From assembly GCF_024169315.1 (NCBI RefSeq), contig NZ_JALJWR010000001.1, positions 2,377,501 through 2,441,500 on the forward strand: a DNA stretch of 64,000 nt, given 5' to 3'. Source of the stretch: Pseudomonas migulae. Lineage in GTDB: Bacteria; Pseudomonadota; Gammaproteobacteria; Pseudomonadales; Pseudomonadaceae. A program made the translations under genes and the position numbers. Shown here piece by piece: positions 1-11,879 of the stretch. Each line of letters starts with the position of its first letter. The first letter of the stretch is position 1. The notes beneath the pieces were generated by a model. It was not told where the DNA came from. It searched no databases and saw only the letters and a list, made by a program, of their open reading frames with translations.

Positions 1-2941
1 CGAAATCCGCCATCCCGACCGCGCCGATGCGTATCAACCACCTCTGCAACACAACGGCCACGGCGCCTGGCAGACCGTACTCGAACAACCGCTGAACTGG
101 GACCGAGAGACAGTCATGCGCCGGATCGGCCATAGCGTCGAATCGTTTTCCAGCGGCGAGCGTGAACAGATCCTGCGTGTCAGCGGCTACCACGACAATG
201 TGTTGCGCGAGATGCATGCCGATCACCTGCCACCCCCGTCATTGCTGACCGACGTGATCAAGCGCTTCAAAATCGATCGGGACATCCAGACGCTCAGCGA
301 GCAGATCGGCAGTTCGGACCCCGAGCACTATCAGGCCCTGACCCATCGCAAATTGCTGTTCGAAGCTCGCTACCGGGCACTTGAAACCACCGAAGATCGC
401 GCAGCGCAGCGTCTGATTGCCGATGTGCAGGGACTACCGACGGATGTGGCCCAGGAACTGGTGAGCAATGCGACAGGCTCCGAACTGCTGCACTTGCACA
501 ACGGTCGTGTGCCCCGACGCCTCATCGATGTGGCGCAAAAAGCCATGGAAGCGGTGCGGGCGAGTCGCGCCTACGAGGGGCTTTATTCTGAATCGCTGGA
601 AACCGCAGACACCCACCGGCTGGCCTTGCATAGCCTGGAGTCGCTGCCCGGCTGGCCCGATACCTTGCGTATTGAGGTGAGGGATTATTCCCATGACGGC
701 GTGTTGCGCGACAGCATTGGCCGAGCCGACGCGCCAATCGTTAAAACACTGGTGGCGACTGAAGATGGCGACTATCACGTTGCAGAAAACAATGAACAGC
801 CCGGCGACTTCTACACCGCCATACTCAAAGCGCTGACGGAAACAGAACGCAACGCACTGAACATTTCGGATGGCGACGGGCACCTACTCAAACAGCGCCT
901 CGCAGAACATGCCCTGGATCAACCGGCCTTGCGCAAGCTGTTCGCGAAACATCCCCAACGCAAACCCTTCTACGATCCGACCACCATGCGCCTCCCCGGA
1001 GGCACCGACGGTTACAGGCGCAATCATTCCCAAACACCCACACTCAACGACAGGGTTCACGAGGTTTATCCCAGCCTTGCCCAAGAGGAACTCCAGTCCT
1101 TCGTCGCCCATTTGCAACGTCACCCCGATGGCGCGCGCATAGAGCTTTCACGCCTGAGCCGCGAACTTGAACGACTGCATCGAGACCTGAACACCTGGAT
1201 CAATAATTCACCCACCGTCCATCCCGAAACCAGGCTGCCGCTCAGCGATCTGGAACAACAGGCCCAGCGGCATAACCGTCGGTTGCTGGCCCAGGAAATC
1301 CAACGTAGCTGGCGTCGGCAATCGGACCGGGACCTGGACGCTCCAGACAGCGGTGACCGATATGTACTGCGGTTCGCGGAGCCAATCCTGGGTGATCTGC
1401 CAGCACTGACTGCCGAATTCAGTCACGTATCACTGCTGAGCCTCGAAGGCAGTCATGCAGAACAAGGCATTCACAGTTTCTTGCAACGTTTCAATGATCT
1501 TCGTCGCCTCGATTTACGCCGTTTCTCCCTGACCACCCTGCCCGATGCCATTCCCCACATGGCAAACCTCGATGCCTTGGTGCTCAGCGATTGCGCGATC
1601 AGGTTTGATGCTGCTGCCTGGTCAAAACTGACCTCATTGAAAAAACTGGTGATGCTGGACCTGTACAAGAACCCGTTTGAACGGGTGCCCGAAATCGACT
1701 CGTTATCAGAACTCGTACACCTGGACCTGAGCGACACGGGCCTGACTGAAATTCCCGGCAGCGCCATGCGCCACCCCAAGCTCGACACACTGATGCTGAT
1801 GAACAACCAGATAACCGAGCTGCCTGGCGGAATTTTCGACAGCGCTGTCTACGACAAACGCGGGGTACATCTTTCGCACAACCCGCTCACTCACCAGGCA
1901 AGACAACTCATCAAGCTTCGATACTTCGACACCTCTTACGATTTAGGGGTCTACGCCCCCGAGGCGGATATAGAGCGAGTCAGGGCGCTGTACCCGAGTA
2001 TGGAGGTGGAGCATGCCAGCGACTATGTCTACGAACTGCCCGGCACACTGGAAGATGGCCGGGTAGAACTGACCCATCTGGAAGCGGAGCTCGCGCAGCT
2101 AAGCACCGATCTGTCGGCATGGACAGCCAACCTGCCACCCCGGCATCCACTGACGGGCGAACCCTTCAATGCGCAAGAACAGCTCATCGAACATGCAAAC
2201 CGCGATGAATTCAAACAGGCAGTGGAACAATGCTGGCGGCACGAAAGTGAACTGGACGATTTCAATAATGCACTTGAGCCCACCTTTGAACTCAGGATCA
2301 GACCCGTCATACACGGTGATCTGCCGACGCTCAGTGCCGACTTCAGTCATGTCTCGGCACTGGAACTGCAAAGCATCGATGGCGTGACGGGTATCGGAAA
2401 CTTCCTGGAATCTTTTCCCAACCTCAAAAGCCTCAGGCTGCGCGACTGCAACCTGAGCAATATTCCCGACGCCGTGTTCAAGATGGGTCAATTGAGGTCA
2501 CTGTCGCTACCCGGTTGCCGAATCACTTTGTCGCCGGAATCGGCCAACGCAATGGCGGGAATGGAGTGGCTCGACTACCTGGATCTGGGCCGCAACCCTC
2601 TGGGACAAACGCCCGACCTGAGCCAGATCAGGGGGCTCGCGAGCGTCCTGCTCCATGAAACCGGCATCACCGAAATACCTCGGGGCCTGTTTAACCTGGA
2701 TGAGTTGGATTGGGCCGACCTGAGCACCAACGCCATCACCGAAATGCCCAGTGAGTTATTGGAACTACCCGAGGAGATCGCAGAAAACATCAACTTGCGA
2801 GGCAATCGGTTTTCTGAGGAGAGCCTGTTGCGAATGATCAGTTACTTCGAACGCACGGGCGTGGATTTCGGTGTGGATGAAGTGATCAACCGAGGGGAAA
2901 TGCAAATGTCTTCTACCGAAGGTTCCGAAGTCGACGAATAA
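1..2941 (+). CDS. Leucine-rich-repeat effector-like protein, 5' end outside window
   Basis: The reading frame is open from base 2, so the gene starts upstream; the first internal ATG is at 116 and residues are numbered from it. Residues 1-320 resemble the region after the dermonecrotic-toxin-like N-terminal domain of large Pseudomonas LRR proteins, many of which end in a NEL ubiquitin-ligase domain. Two LRR blocks follow (about 420-602 and 730-905). Each is preceded by a similar helical segment (338-410 and 647-720), so the whole unit is duplicated. Only about 40 residues follow the last repeat, ending in an acidic tail, and no NEL-like CxD segment is visible. It ends 8 bases from the convergent argR. 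A role in host or protein interaction is inferred from family resemblance only. Confidence 0.8.
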   Translation, partial: EIRHPDRADAYQPPLQHNGHGAWQTVLEQPLNWDRETVMRRIGHSVESFSSGEREQILRVSGYHDNVLREMHADHLPPPSLLTDVIKRFKIDRDIQTLSEQIGSSDPEHYQALTHRKLLFEARYRALETTEDRAAQRLIADVQGLPTDVAQELVSNATGSELLHLHNGRVPRRLIDVAQKAMEAVRASRAYEGLYSESLETADTHRLALHSLESLPGWPDTLRIEVRDYSHDGVLRDSIGRADAPIVKTLVATEDGDYHVAENNEQPGDFYTAILKALTETERNALNISDGDGHLLKQRLAEHALDQPALRKLFAKHPQRKPFYDPTTMRLPGGTDGYRRNHSQTPTLNDRVHEVYPSLAQEELQSFVAHLQRHPDGARIELSRLSRELERLHRDLNTWINNSPTVHPETRLPLSDLEQQAQRHNRRLLAQEIQRSWRRQSDRDLDAPDSGDRYVLRFAEPILGDLPALTAEFSHVSLLSLEGSHAEQGIHSFLQRFNDLRRLDLRRFSLTTLPDAIPHMANLDALVLSDCAIRFDAAAWSKLTSLKKLVMLDLYKNPFERVPEIDSLSELVHLDLSDTGLTEIPGSAMRHPKLDTLMLMNNQITELPGGIFDSAVYDKRGVHLSHNPLTHQARQLIKLRYFDTSYDLGVYAPEADIERVRALYPSMEVEHASDYVYELPGTLEDGRVELTHLEAELAQLSTDLSAWTANLPPRHPLTGEPFNAQEQLIEHANRDEFKQAVEQCWRHESELDDFNNALEPTFELRIRPVIHGDLPTLSADFSHVSALELQSIDGVTGIGNFLESFPNLKSLRLRDCNLSNIPDAVFKMGQLRSLSLPGCRITLSPESANAMAGMEWLDYLDLGRNPLGQTPDLSQIRGLASVLLHETGITEIPRGLFNLDELDWADLSTNAITEMPSELLELPEEIAENINLRGNRFSEESLLRMISYFERTGVDFGVDEVINRGEMQMSSTEGSEVDE

Positions 2942-2949
2942 CGCCGCCC

Positions 2950-3930
2950 TCAGCCACGCTCCGAAGGCACCGACGACAATTCGAACGGACTGCTGCTGCG
3001 CCGCTGGTTGCGATCTTCCCGCGGCGTGGCACCGAAGAAGTTGCGGTAGGCGCTGGAGAAATGCGGCCCCGAGGAGAAGCCACACGACAGGCCGATCTGG
3101 ATGATCGACTTGCTGGTTTGCATCAGCATTTGCCGAGCCTTGTTCAAGCGCAGTTCCAGGTAGTACTGGCTCGGCACACGGTTGAGGTATTGCTTGAAGA
3201 TCCGCTCCAGTTGCCGACGGGACACGCACACGTGCTGGGCGATTTCGTCGGTGGTCAGCGGTTCTTCGATGTTGGCTTCCATCAGCAACACCGCTTGGGT
3301 GAGCTTGGGATGGCTGGAACCGAGGCGGTTCTGCAACGGAATGCGTTGGCGCTCGCCGCCTTCGCGGATGCGCTCGACCACCAGTTCTTCGGACACGGCG
3401 CCAGCGAGTTCGGCGCCGTGATCACGGGCCAGCACGGCGAGCAACAGATCGAGCACCGACAGGCCGCCGCACGCGGTCAGGCGATCACGATCCCAGTCGA
3501 ACAGATGACTGGTGGCGATGACTTTCGGGAAACGCTCGGCAAAATCGTCCTGCCAGCGCCAGTGCACGGCAGCGCGATAACCGTCGAGCAAACCCAGTTG
3601 CGCCAACGGATAGACACCGGCCGACAGACCGCCAATCACACAACCGGCTCGCACCAGTTGTTTCAACGAACTGCTGAGCGCCGGCGCGAGCGAGGTCGGC
3701 GGCTCATCGGCGAGCAGGAACAGTTTCTGGAAGTTTTCGAGCTTGCCGGCCCAGGGTTCACCCGGCAATTGCCAGGCGCCTTCGGTCGGCGGTTCGGCCT
3801 GCAGGAACGACAGTTCGTAGACCACGTCCGGATGCACACGCTGGGCAACACGCAAGGCCTCCTCAGCCAGCGCAAGCGTCAGTGCTTTAGTGCTGGGCCA
3901 AATCAGGAAACCAATTCGATGGGCAGTCAT
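2950..3930 (-). CDS. argR: ArgR, AraC/XylS-family arginine regulator
   Basis: GlxA-type regulator of 326 residues. The N-terminal half (about 5-185) is a DJ-1/PfpI-like domain and the C-terminal half (about 215-315) carries two AraC-type helix-turn-helices. Position identifies it: it is the last gene after aotJQMOP, as in P. aeruginosa where AraC-type ArgR controls arginine uptake and catabolism. The ATG at 3930 is chosen; a TTG three codons upstream (3939) would give 329 residues. Neither has a strong ribosome site. The 236-base gap to aotP contains a REP pair, so argR may also have its own promoter. Confidence 0.88.
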   Translation of the reverse strand: MTAHRIGFLIWPSTKALTLALAEEALRVAQRVHPDVVYELSFLQAEPPTEGAWQLPGEPWAGKLENFQKLFLLADEPPTSLAPALSSSLKQLVRAGCVIGGLSAGVYPLAQLGLLDGYRAAVHWRWQDDFAERFPKVIATSHLFDWDRDRLTACGGLSVLDLLLAVLARDHGAELAGAVSEELVVERIREGGERQRIPLQNRLGSSHPKLTQAVLLMEANIEEPLTTDEIAQHVCVSRRQLERIFKQYLNRVPSQYYLELRLNKARQMLMQTSKSIIQIGLSCGFSSGPHFSSAYRNFFGATPREDRNQRRSSSPFELSSVPSERG

Positions 3931-4023
3931 GGCGGGCAATCCGAAACGAAAACAGTGATGAAGGCATGGGCCAATGCTAGCCCGTAAATGAACGCAAATC
4001 TCAAAACCGGCAGCGATCTAATT

Positions 4024-4110
4024 GTGGGAGCGGGCTTGCTCGCGAAGAGGGAGTGTCAGTCAACATTGATGTAACTGATACACCGCTTTCGCGAGCAAGC
4101 CCGCTCCCAC
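4024..4110. repeat. REP inverted pair (GTGGGAGCGGGCTTGC type)
   Basis: Two copies of the roughly 23-base REP unit in opposite orientation (4024-4046 and 4088-4110), separated by about 40 bases, lie between aotP and argR. A transcript through here could fold into a long hairpin and affect the aotP-argR message. Confidence 0.9.
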
Positions 4111-4176
4111 AGGGGATCGGGGCCGGCCTTCAGGTTGCGAAGCATGCACTATCCCGGTGCGCAACGGGAGTTCGGT

Positions 4177-4941
4177 TTACTTCAGGCTGCCCGAGAGGAA
4201 TTGCTGCAGACGCTCGGACTGTGGATTGACCAGCACCTCACGCGGGTTGCCGCTTTCTTCGACGACACCTTTGTGCAGGAACACCAGCTGGTTCGACACT
4301 TCACGGGCGAAACCCATTTCGTGCGTGACCACCACCATGGTCCGGCCTTCCAGGGCCAGGGCCTGCATCACCTTCAGCACGTCGCCGACCAGTTCCGGGT
4401 CGAGCGCCGAAGTCGGTTCGTCGAACAGCATCACCTCAGGTTCCATCGCCAGTGCACGGGCAATCGCCACGCGCTGCTGTTCGCCACCGGACATGTGGCC
4501 CGGGTAGGCGTCCTTACGATGCGCCACGCCGACCTTGTTCAGGTAGTGCTCGGCCTTCTCGCGAGCTTCAGCCTTGGACATGCCGAGCACGTGGACCGGC
4601 GCTTCCATGATGTTTTCCAGCGCGGTCATGTGCGACCACAGATTGAAATGCTGGAACACCATCGACAGGCGCGAACGCATGCGTTGCAGCTGTTTCGGAT
4701 CGGCCGCTTTCATCGCGCCGTCCTTGTTCGCCACCAGTTTCAGCTCTTCGTTATTGAGCAGAATCCGGCCCGCGTGCGGCTGCTCGAGCAGGTTGATGCA
4801 GCGCAGGAAAGTACTTTTGCCGGAGCCACTGGAGCCGATGATGCTGATCACATCGCCAGCCGCCGCTTTCAGGGACACGCCCTTGAGCACTTCGTGACTG
4901 CCATAGCGTTTATGCAGGTCTTGGACTTCAAGTTTGTACAT
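4177..4941 (-). CDS. aotP: AotP, arginine/ornithine ABC transporter ATPase
   Basis: ATP-binding subunit, 254 residues, of the polar amino-acid (HisP/GlnQ) class; it powers arginine/ornithine import at the inner membrane with AotQ and AotM. Walker [10 protein letters not shown] is at 36-44, followed by the Q-loop (VFQHFNLW), the signature MSGGEQQR and Walker [13 protein letters not shown]. The ATG at 4941 is preferred to the GTG 15 bases upstream because it begins at the conserved strand MYKLEV; the Shine-Dalgarno is weak. It follows aotO by 27 bases in the same operon. Confidence 0.95.
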   Translation of the reverse strand: MYKLEVQDLHKRYGSHEVLKGVSLKAAAGDVISIIGSSGSGKSTFLRCINLLEQPHAGRILLNNEELKLVANKDGAMKAADPKQLQRMRSRLSMVFQHFNLWSHMTALENIMEAPVHVLGMSKAEAREKAEHYLNKVGVAHRKDAYPGHMSGGEQQRVAIARALAMEPEVMLFDEPTSALDPELVGDVLKVMQALALEGRTMVVVTHEMGFAREVSNQLVFLHKGVVEESGNPREVLVNPQSERLQQFLSGSLK

Positions 4942-4968
4942 GCGGTCGGTTCTCACAAAAACAGTCAG

Positions 4969-6081
4969 TCAGTCGTTGAGCAAGCGCCCGTGACGCAGCG
5001 CTTCGCGCCCCGCCACCTTGGCCAGCCAGAAACCGGGTTGGGCATAACGCAGCCGTTCAATGGCAAACAGCACCCCGGACGTACCAGCACACACCGTGCT
5101 GACCCGATCCGATAACGGATCGATCACTTCGAAAATCTCGTCGCCGGTTTCGATCCACTCACCGGGTTTACGCAAGAAACTGATCACGCCCGGATGCGGC
5201 GCGAACAGCAATTCGGTGCCTTCGAACGGCATGCCTTCGCAAGCTTCTTGCGCAGGTTTCGGCCATTCGCCGCTGATCAAGCCTTGCTCGGCGAGGAACG
5301 CGAGAATACCTTCGGCGTAAGCCTCGGCATCAGCGCGACCGGTGTCAGCCTGACCACCCAGTTCAATCGTAGTCGCCAGGCACGCCAGTGGGATTTGCGC
5401 GTCCGGGAACCGACGCGACAAACGCAGCCACGGCAAAGAACAGGCTTCGTCGAAGGAGCTGCCGCCGGAATCTTCCGCCAGCAAACCGACCTTCACGTTC
5501 AGGTGCGCGGCGAGCGAACGCCATTGCGGCCAGTGTTGCGGCAAGGCGTACATGTGCAGCGCGGCTTCGGCGTCGCAATGCAGATCCAGCACGACGTCGG
5601 CGGTGCAGGCATGGCTGAGCAAGACGCGCTGCATGCCTTGCAACTGGCTGCTCGCCTCTGGCAATGCCGCCAGATGATCGCTCATCGCCTGACGGATCAA
5701 GCGGATATTGGCGTGCGGATCATCACCCAGATGCCCATCGAGTTCGGCGGCCACCGGCGCGCTGAGCTCGACGAAATCACGGTTGAAATTCTTGCCGCTG
5801 CCCGCTTCGAAACGCCCTTGATGATTGCCCTGAAGCAATTGACCCAGCCCCAGTGGATTGGCCACCGGCACCAGTTCGATCACACCATTCAACAAGCCCT
5901 GGGCTTCGAGTTCGGTCAGGCGCTTTTTCAGCTCCCACGCCGTGCGCATGCCCGGCAGTTCATCGGCGTGCAGGCTGGCCTGGATGTAGGCCTTGCGCTC
6001 GCCGCTGCCGAAGCGGAACACCGAAATCTGACGTTCACTGCCCAGGTGGCTCCACGGCAATGCGTGATCGATGCGTTCCAT
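4969..6081 (-). CDS. aotO: AotO, succinylglutamate desuccinylase/aspartoacylase-family protein
   Basis: 370 residues, M14-like zinc carboxypeptidase family (AstE/aspartoacylase). The early HADELPG segment supplies the metal-binding His and Glu, and VLDLHCDAEA supplies the second metal His region. It lies inside the arginine transporter operon, one base after aotM, as in P. aeruginosa, where its exact reaction is not established. Deacylation of an acylated amino acid is inferred from fold and context. Confidence 0.9.
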   Translation of the reverse strand: MERIDHALPWSHLGSERQISVFRFGSGERKAYIQASLHADELPGMRTAWELKKRLTELEAQGLLNGVIELVPVANPLGLGQLLQGNHQGRFEAGSGKNFNRDFVELSAPVAAELDGHLGDDPHANIRLIRQAMSDHLAALPEASSQLQGMQRVLLSHACTADVVLDLHCDAEAALHMYALPQHWPQWRSLAAHLNVKVGLLAEDSGGSSFDEACSLPWLRLSRRFPDAQIPLACLATTIELGGQADTGRADAEAYAEGILAFLAEQGLISGEWPKPAQEACEGMPFEGTELLFAPHPGVISFLRKPGEWIETGDEIFEVIDPLSDRVSTVCAGTSGVLFAIERLRYAQPGFWLAKVAGREALRHGRLLND

Positions 6082-6082
6082 A

Positions 6083-6781
6083 TCAGTGCTTCCGCGGGGC
6101 CAGATAGCCCAGCCAGCGGCGCTCGGCCAGTTTGAACAGCTTCACCAGAATGAAGGTCAGGCACAGGTAGAACACGCCCGCCGTGATGTAGGCCTCGAAC
6201 GGCAGGTAGAACTGAGCGTTGACCGTGCGTGCGGCACCGGTGATGTCGATCAGGGTCACGATGGACGCCAGACTGGTGGTCTGCAGCATCATGATCACTT
6301 CGTTGCTGTACTGCGGCAGTGCGCGGCGCAGGGCCGACGGCAGCAGGATGCGCTTGTACATCTTGAAGCGCGACATGCCCATGGCCTTGGCCGCTTCGAT
6401 CTCGCCGTTCGGCGTCGCACGCAGGCTGCCGGCGATGATTTCAGCGGTGTAGGCGCTGGTGTTGATCGCGAAGGCCAGGCACGCGCAGAACGTAGCGCTG
6501 GACAGCCACGGCCACAGGAAGCTTTCACGTACCGCTTCGAATTGCGCCAGACCGTAGTAGATCAAAAACAGCTGCACCAGCATCGGCGTGCCGCGGATCA
6601 CGTAGGTGAAGAGCCAGGCGCTCATGTTGACGGCGGCGTTCTTCGAGACGCGCATCAGCCCCAGCGGCAAGGCCGCCAGCAGACCGAAAAACAGCGACAG
6701 CGCGAGCAATTTGAGGGTGGTCACCAGGCCGCCGAAGTACAGCGGCAAGGCCTCCCAAATGACGTTGTAGTCGAAGATCAT
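6083..6781 (-). CDS. aotM: AotM, arginine/ornithine ABC transporter permease
   Basis: Inner-membrane permease of 232 residues, HisM type, with several hydrophobic helices and the EAA loop (EIEAAKAMGMSRF...) that contacts the ATPase. It pairs with AotQ to form the channel. Its ATG overlaps the aotQ stop as ATGA, which indicates translational coupling, and the aotO start follows its stop directly. Confidence 0.95.
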   Translation of the reverse strand: MIFDYNVIWEALPLYFGGLVTTLKLLALSLFFGLLAALPLGLMRVSKNAAVNMSAWLFTYVIRGTPMLVQLFLIYYGLAQFEAVRESFLWPWLSSATFCACLAFAINTSAYTAEIIAGSLRATPNGEIEAAKAMGMSRFKMYKRILLPSALRRALPQYSNEVIMMLQTTSLASIVTLIDITGAARTVNAQFYLPFEAYITAGVFYLCLTFILVKLFKLAERRWLGYLAPRKH

Positions 6782-7467
6782 AGATCAGCCGCCCTTACGC
6801 CTACCGAGTAGCGCTTCTCAAGGTGACGCAGTGCCAGCAACGAGACACTGGTGATCACCAGGTACATCGCCGCCACTGCGAGGAAGAAGGTGAAAGGCTC
6901 GCGGGTGGCGTCTGCCGCCTGCTTGGCCTTGAACATCATGTCTTGCAGACCCACCACCGAAATCAGCGCGGTGGCCTTGGTCAGTACCAGCCAGTTGTTG
7001 GTGAAACCCGGAATCGCCAGGCGAATCATCTGCGGCACCAACACCCGGAAGAACACCTGAAAACTGCTCATGCCGTACGCCATGCCGGCTTCTGCCTGAC
7101 CCTTCGGGATCGCCATGAAGGCGCCACGGAAGGTTTCCGACAGGTACGCACCGAAGATGAAGCCCAGGGTGCCGATACCGGCGGCCAGCGGGTTCAGGTC
7201 GATGTAATCGTCATAGCCCAGCATCGGAGCCACGCGGTTGAGCAGGTCCTGACCACCGTAGAAAATCAGCAGGATCAGCACCAGGTCGGGAATCCCGCGG
7301 ATGACCGTGGAATACAGGTCGCCCAGCCAGGCCAGCCAGCGAATCGGGGACAGACGCAGCGCAACGCCGATCAGACCCAGAACAATGGCCAGGACCATGG
7401 ACGACAAGGCGAGCTGAAGCGTCAGCCATGCGCCATCGAGGATGACAGCCCCGTAGCCTTTCAACAT
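6778..7467 (-). CDS. aotQ: AotQ, arginine/ornithine ABC transporter permease
   Basis: Inner-membrane permease of 229 residues, HisQ type, with the EAA motif (QAEAGMAYGMSSFQ) and about five hydrophobic segments. A GAGGA ribosome site lies 8 bases before the ATG. It follows aotJ by 91 bases and overlaps aotM by 4, as expected for a binding protein made in excess of the membrane subunits. Confidence 0.95.
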   Translation of the reverse strand: MLKGYGAVILDGAWLTLQLALSSMVLAIVLGLIGVALRLSPIRWLAWLGDLYSTVIRGIPDLVLILLIFYGGQDLLNRVAPMLGYDDYIDLNPLAAGIGTLGFIFGAYLSETFRGAFMAIPKGQAEAGMAYGMSSFQVFFRVLVPQMIRLAIPGFTNNWLVLTKATALISVVGLQDMMFKAKQAADATREPFTFFLAVAAMYLVITSVSLLALRHLEKRYSVGVRAADL

Positions 7468-7558
7468 GATTCAGGTCCTCGAAAGTTGGGATGAAAAAAT
7501 GGCGCAAACCTCAGAGATCCTGTTGCTTGCGCCATTTCGGACTTGTCGCCTGGACGTG

Positions 7559-8332
7559 TTACTTGCCGTAGATATCGAAGGCGAAGTATTTGTCCTGGAT
7601 TTGCTTGTACTTGCCGTTCTCGCGAATGGCGGCGATCGCGGTGTTGATCTTGTCTTTCAGCGTGTCACCCTTGCGAACCGCGATGCCTACGCCGTCGCCG
7701 AAGTATTTGACGTCGGTGAAGGCCGGGCCAACGAAGGCGAAACCTTTGCCGGCGTCGGTTTTCAGGAAACCGTCATCCAGCAGCGTAGCGTCTGCCACGG
7801 TGCCGTCGAGGCGACCGGCAGCCACGTCGAGGTAGATTTCGTTCTGCGAACCGTACGGCTTGATCTCGGCACCCAGCGGGGCCAGGACTTCGCGGGCGAA
7901 ACGCTCGTGGATCGAACCACGTTGCACGCCGATGTTCTTGCCCTTCAGCTCGGTCAGGCCTTCGCTGACTTGAGTGCCGGCCTTCATGACCAGGCGAGCC
8001 GGGGTGTTGTAGTACTTGTTGGTGAAGTCCACGGACTTCTTGCGGTCTTCAGTGATCGACATGGACGACAGGATCGCGTCGATCTTGCGCACTTTCAGTG
8101 CCGGGATCAGACCGTCGAACTCTTGCTCGACCCAGGTGCACTTGACCTTCATCTCTTCGCACAGGGCGTTGCCGATGTCGTAGTCGAAACCAACGATGCT
8201 GCCGTCCGGTGCCTTGGAAGCGAACGGAGGGTAAGCCGCTTCGATACCGATCTTCAGAGGTTTTTCATCAGCGAAAGTCGGCAGGGACAGCACGGACAGT
8301 GCCAGGGCGCCAAGCAGCACGAGTTTCTTCAT
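7559..8332 (-). CDS. aotJ: AotJ, periplasmic arginine/ornithine-binding protein
   Basis: Solute-binding protein of 257 residues, with a signal peptide ([21 protein letters not shown]) cleaved near residue 21. The mature part has the family-3 amino-acid-binding pattern ([33 protein letters not shown]). It captures arginine or ornithine for AotQMP. The ATG at 8332, with GGAG 7 bases upstream, starts the signal peptide exactly; the longer frame to 8455 adds no sensible N-terminus. It is the first gene of the operon. Confidence 0.95.
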   Translation of the reverse strand: MKKLVLLGALALSVLSLPTFADEKPLKIGIEAAYPPFASKAPDGSIVGFDYDIGNALCEEMKVKCTWVEQEFDGLIPALKVRKIDAILSSMSITEDRKKSVDFTNKYYNTPARLVMKAGTQVSEGLTELKGKNIGVQRGSIHERFAREVLAPLGAEIKPYGSQNEIYLDVAAGRLDGTVADATLLDDGFLKTDAGKGFAFVGPAFTDVKYFGDGVGIAVRKGDTLKDKINTAIAAIRENGKYKQIQDKYFAFDIYGK

Positions 8333-8495
8333 CTTGGGACTCCATCGGTAAAGGGCTAAAACGGCAGAGTGAGCGACAGCCCAATATGCGAATGAGTGGA
8401 ACCGGAAAGCAGTGCTGCGTTGTAGGAATCGCGCGCTTTTTTCAACGCGAGCCACAACGAGCGAGTGATCGGCATTCTAACGACAGGCCCGAAGC

Positions 8496-8537
8496 CGATA
8501 TTTCTTCAATGCGACAACAAATTACAGAAGCACCGAG
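8496..8537 (-). promoter_or_regulatory. Candidate ArgR operator upstream of aotJ
   Basis: On the minus strand a TGTCGC-N8-AA half-site (8501-8516) matches the known Pseudomonas ArgR half-site. One 21-base step upstream is a weaker copy that keeps the AA (CTCGGT-N8-AA). ArgR binds tandem direct repeats of this spacing. It lies about 165 bases before the aotJ ATG. Confidence 0.55.
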
Positions 8538-8840
8538 AAAGCCGTTTGGGCACGTTGACAGCCTTGCAATTTCATGCAAGAGCAAAAGACAGAGAACCGA
8601 TCTATGCTGCAAATTGCGGGCCTATTATTGGCAAAGCCTTCTAATCCGGCAAGCTTGGCGTGGGTTCTTATTTTTTTGAGTGGTTGAAATGCACTCTTGC
8701 GGGCTTATGGCGTTTCGCAATGCCCCGTATCGGCGCGAGCGGTTACACATTCAGTTACTTGAAGGGTCGCGGGTAACAGTGGGAAATGGCCTACGGGGGA
8801 AGCCGATAATTATTGGTTGATGTTTATGGGGTGTCTGATC

Positions 8841-8946
8841 GGGCCTCTTCGCGGGCAAGCCCGCTCCCACAGGTTTTTCGGGGATGACTTGGATTTCATT
8901 CACACCACAAATCCCTGTGGGAGCGGGCTTGCCCGCGAAGAGGCCC
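8841..8946. repeat. REP inverted pair
   Basis: Opposed REP units whose pairing extends outward for 30 bases on each side (gggcctcttcgcggg / cccgcgaagaggccc ends). It lies downstream of acsA. Confidence 0.9.
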
Positions 8947-8975
8947 GACTGGCCAACCCAAAACCATCAGCCAAT

Positions 8976-9010
8976 AAAAAACCCCACCAGGCTCAACACC
9001 TGGCAGGGCT
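8976..9010 (-). terminator. Rho-independent terminator of acsA
   Basis: Read leftward, a 10-base-pair stem (CCCTGCCAGG with CCTGGTGGGG, one G-U pair) is followed by TTTTTT, about 20 bases after the acsA stop. Confidence 0.85.
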
Positions 9011-9030
9011 TCGATGACTCGGAACGCTAC

Positions 9031-10986
<1,956 letters not shown>

Positions 10987-11428
10987 CTTTCTTACCTCGG
11001 TGGAATAGTTGTTTTTGTATGACCCAGTTGTAGCGGGGCCGGGGCTATAGAACCATTCGACGATGGTAGTAACAAGCCCCTACAAATTATCGTGATAAGC
11101 CCCTCAAACACACCACACACCCTGTAGGAGCGAGGCTTGCCCGCGAAAAACGATAACGCGGTCTACCTGAAAAACCCCGTATCAAGGCGGCCATTAGGGA
11201 TGCTATTCCGCGATTGTTACGAAATCTGTCAAAGGTGTTTATCAAATCCCCACCTATATGAACGCAACCCCCACGCCTAAAATCAGCCTCGCCAACAAGG
11301 CAAACCCTGATTAACCAAGTTGCAGCCCCCACGAAGGCAGTTAATCAAAAAACACCGGTAATCAAGTTCCACACGCAACCCCAAAAAGGTTGCGTGACCC
11401 CACTCGACCTCTAAAAGGTAAAACCGAA
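10987..11428. other. acsA upstream region with a solitary half-REP
   Basis: 442 bases between divergent genes. It must hold the acsA promoter and that of the DUF2790 gene, but no confident -35/-10 pair was found. A single REP half-unit (11122-11147, CTGTAGGAGCGAGGCTTGCC variant) is the only repeat. Confidence 0.5.
11122..11147 (+). repeat. Solitary REP unit
   Basis: One CTGTAGGAGCGAGGCTTGCCCGCGAA-type unit (spans 11122-11147) without an inverted partner. Confidence 0.75.
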
Positions 11429-11692
11429 ATGAAAGCTTTATTAGTTCTGGCCCTCTCCAGCCTGTGCGCAACCGCCATGGCAGACGAGGTCCCGACTGAT
11501 GTCGCACAGCAACAACCGTCCATCGAGGAATACACGTACTCCACTCACCTGGACATCGCCAAAGTGATCTCCATGAGCGAAGTCCCCAATGTGTGCGAAG
11601 TCGTCCCCATGAAAATGGAATACGACGACTCCAAAGGCCAACGCCACATTCTGCGCTACAGCATCATGGGTAACGGCTGCACTAACGGCTAA
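11429..11692 (+). CDS. Small secreted DUF2790-family protein
   Basis: 87 residues. A signal peptide (cleavage after ...CATAMA, residue 18) is followed by a compact domain with two cysteines (in EVPNVCEVV and GNGCTNG), which may form a disulphide. The pattern matches the DUF2790 small proteins that occur in several copies per Pseudomonas genome; function unknown, periplasmic or secreted location inferred. AAAGG precedes the chosen ATG. Confidence 0.85.
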   Translation: MKALLVLALSSLCATAMADEVPTDVAQQQPSIEEYTYSTHLDIAKVISMSEVPNVCEVVPMKMEYDDSKGQRHILRYSIMGNGCTNG

Positions 11693-11879
11693 TCACCCGC
11701 CCCTCTCTTAACGGTTCGACCCACCCGCCCCGCTGTTCAAGGCAGATGAAGCGCCGAACCGTATAGATCGATTTACTAGATAGATTTAAGCGTTTACTTG
11801 CGCTTTTTAATCAAATTTGTCGGCGTATTATGAATTCCACACCAAGGCACACAACGCCCACGAACCTGGAGCCACTACC

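Larger units (their letters stand above)
8333..9030. other. aotJ-acsA intergenic region (698 bases)
   Basis: Holds the aotJ promoter side with the candidate ArgR operator (8496-8537), a REP pair (8841-8946) and the acsA terminator (8976-9010). The part between 8540 and 8840 shows no gene or repeat that could be recognised. Confidence 0.6.
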
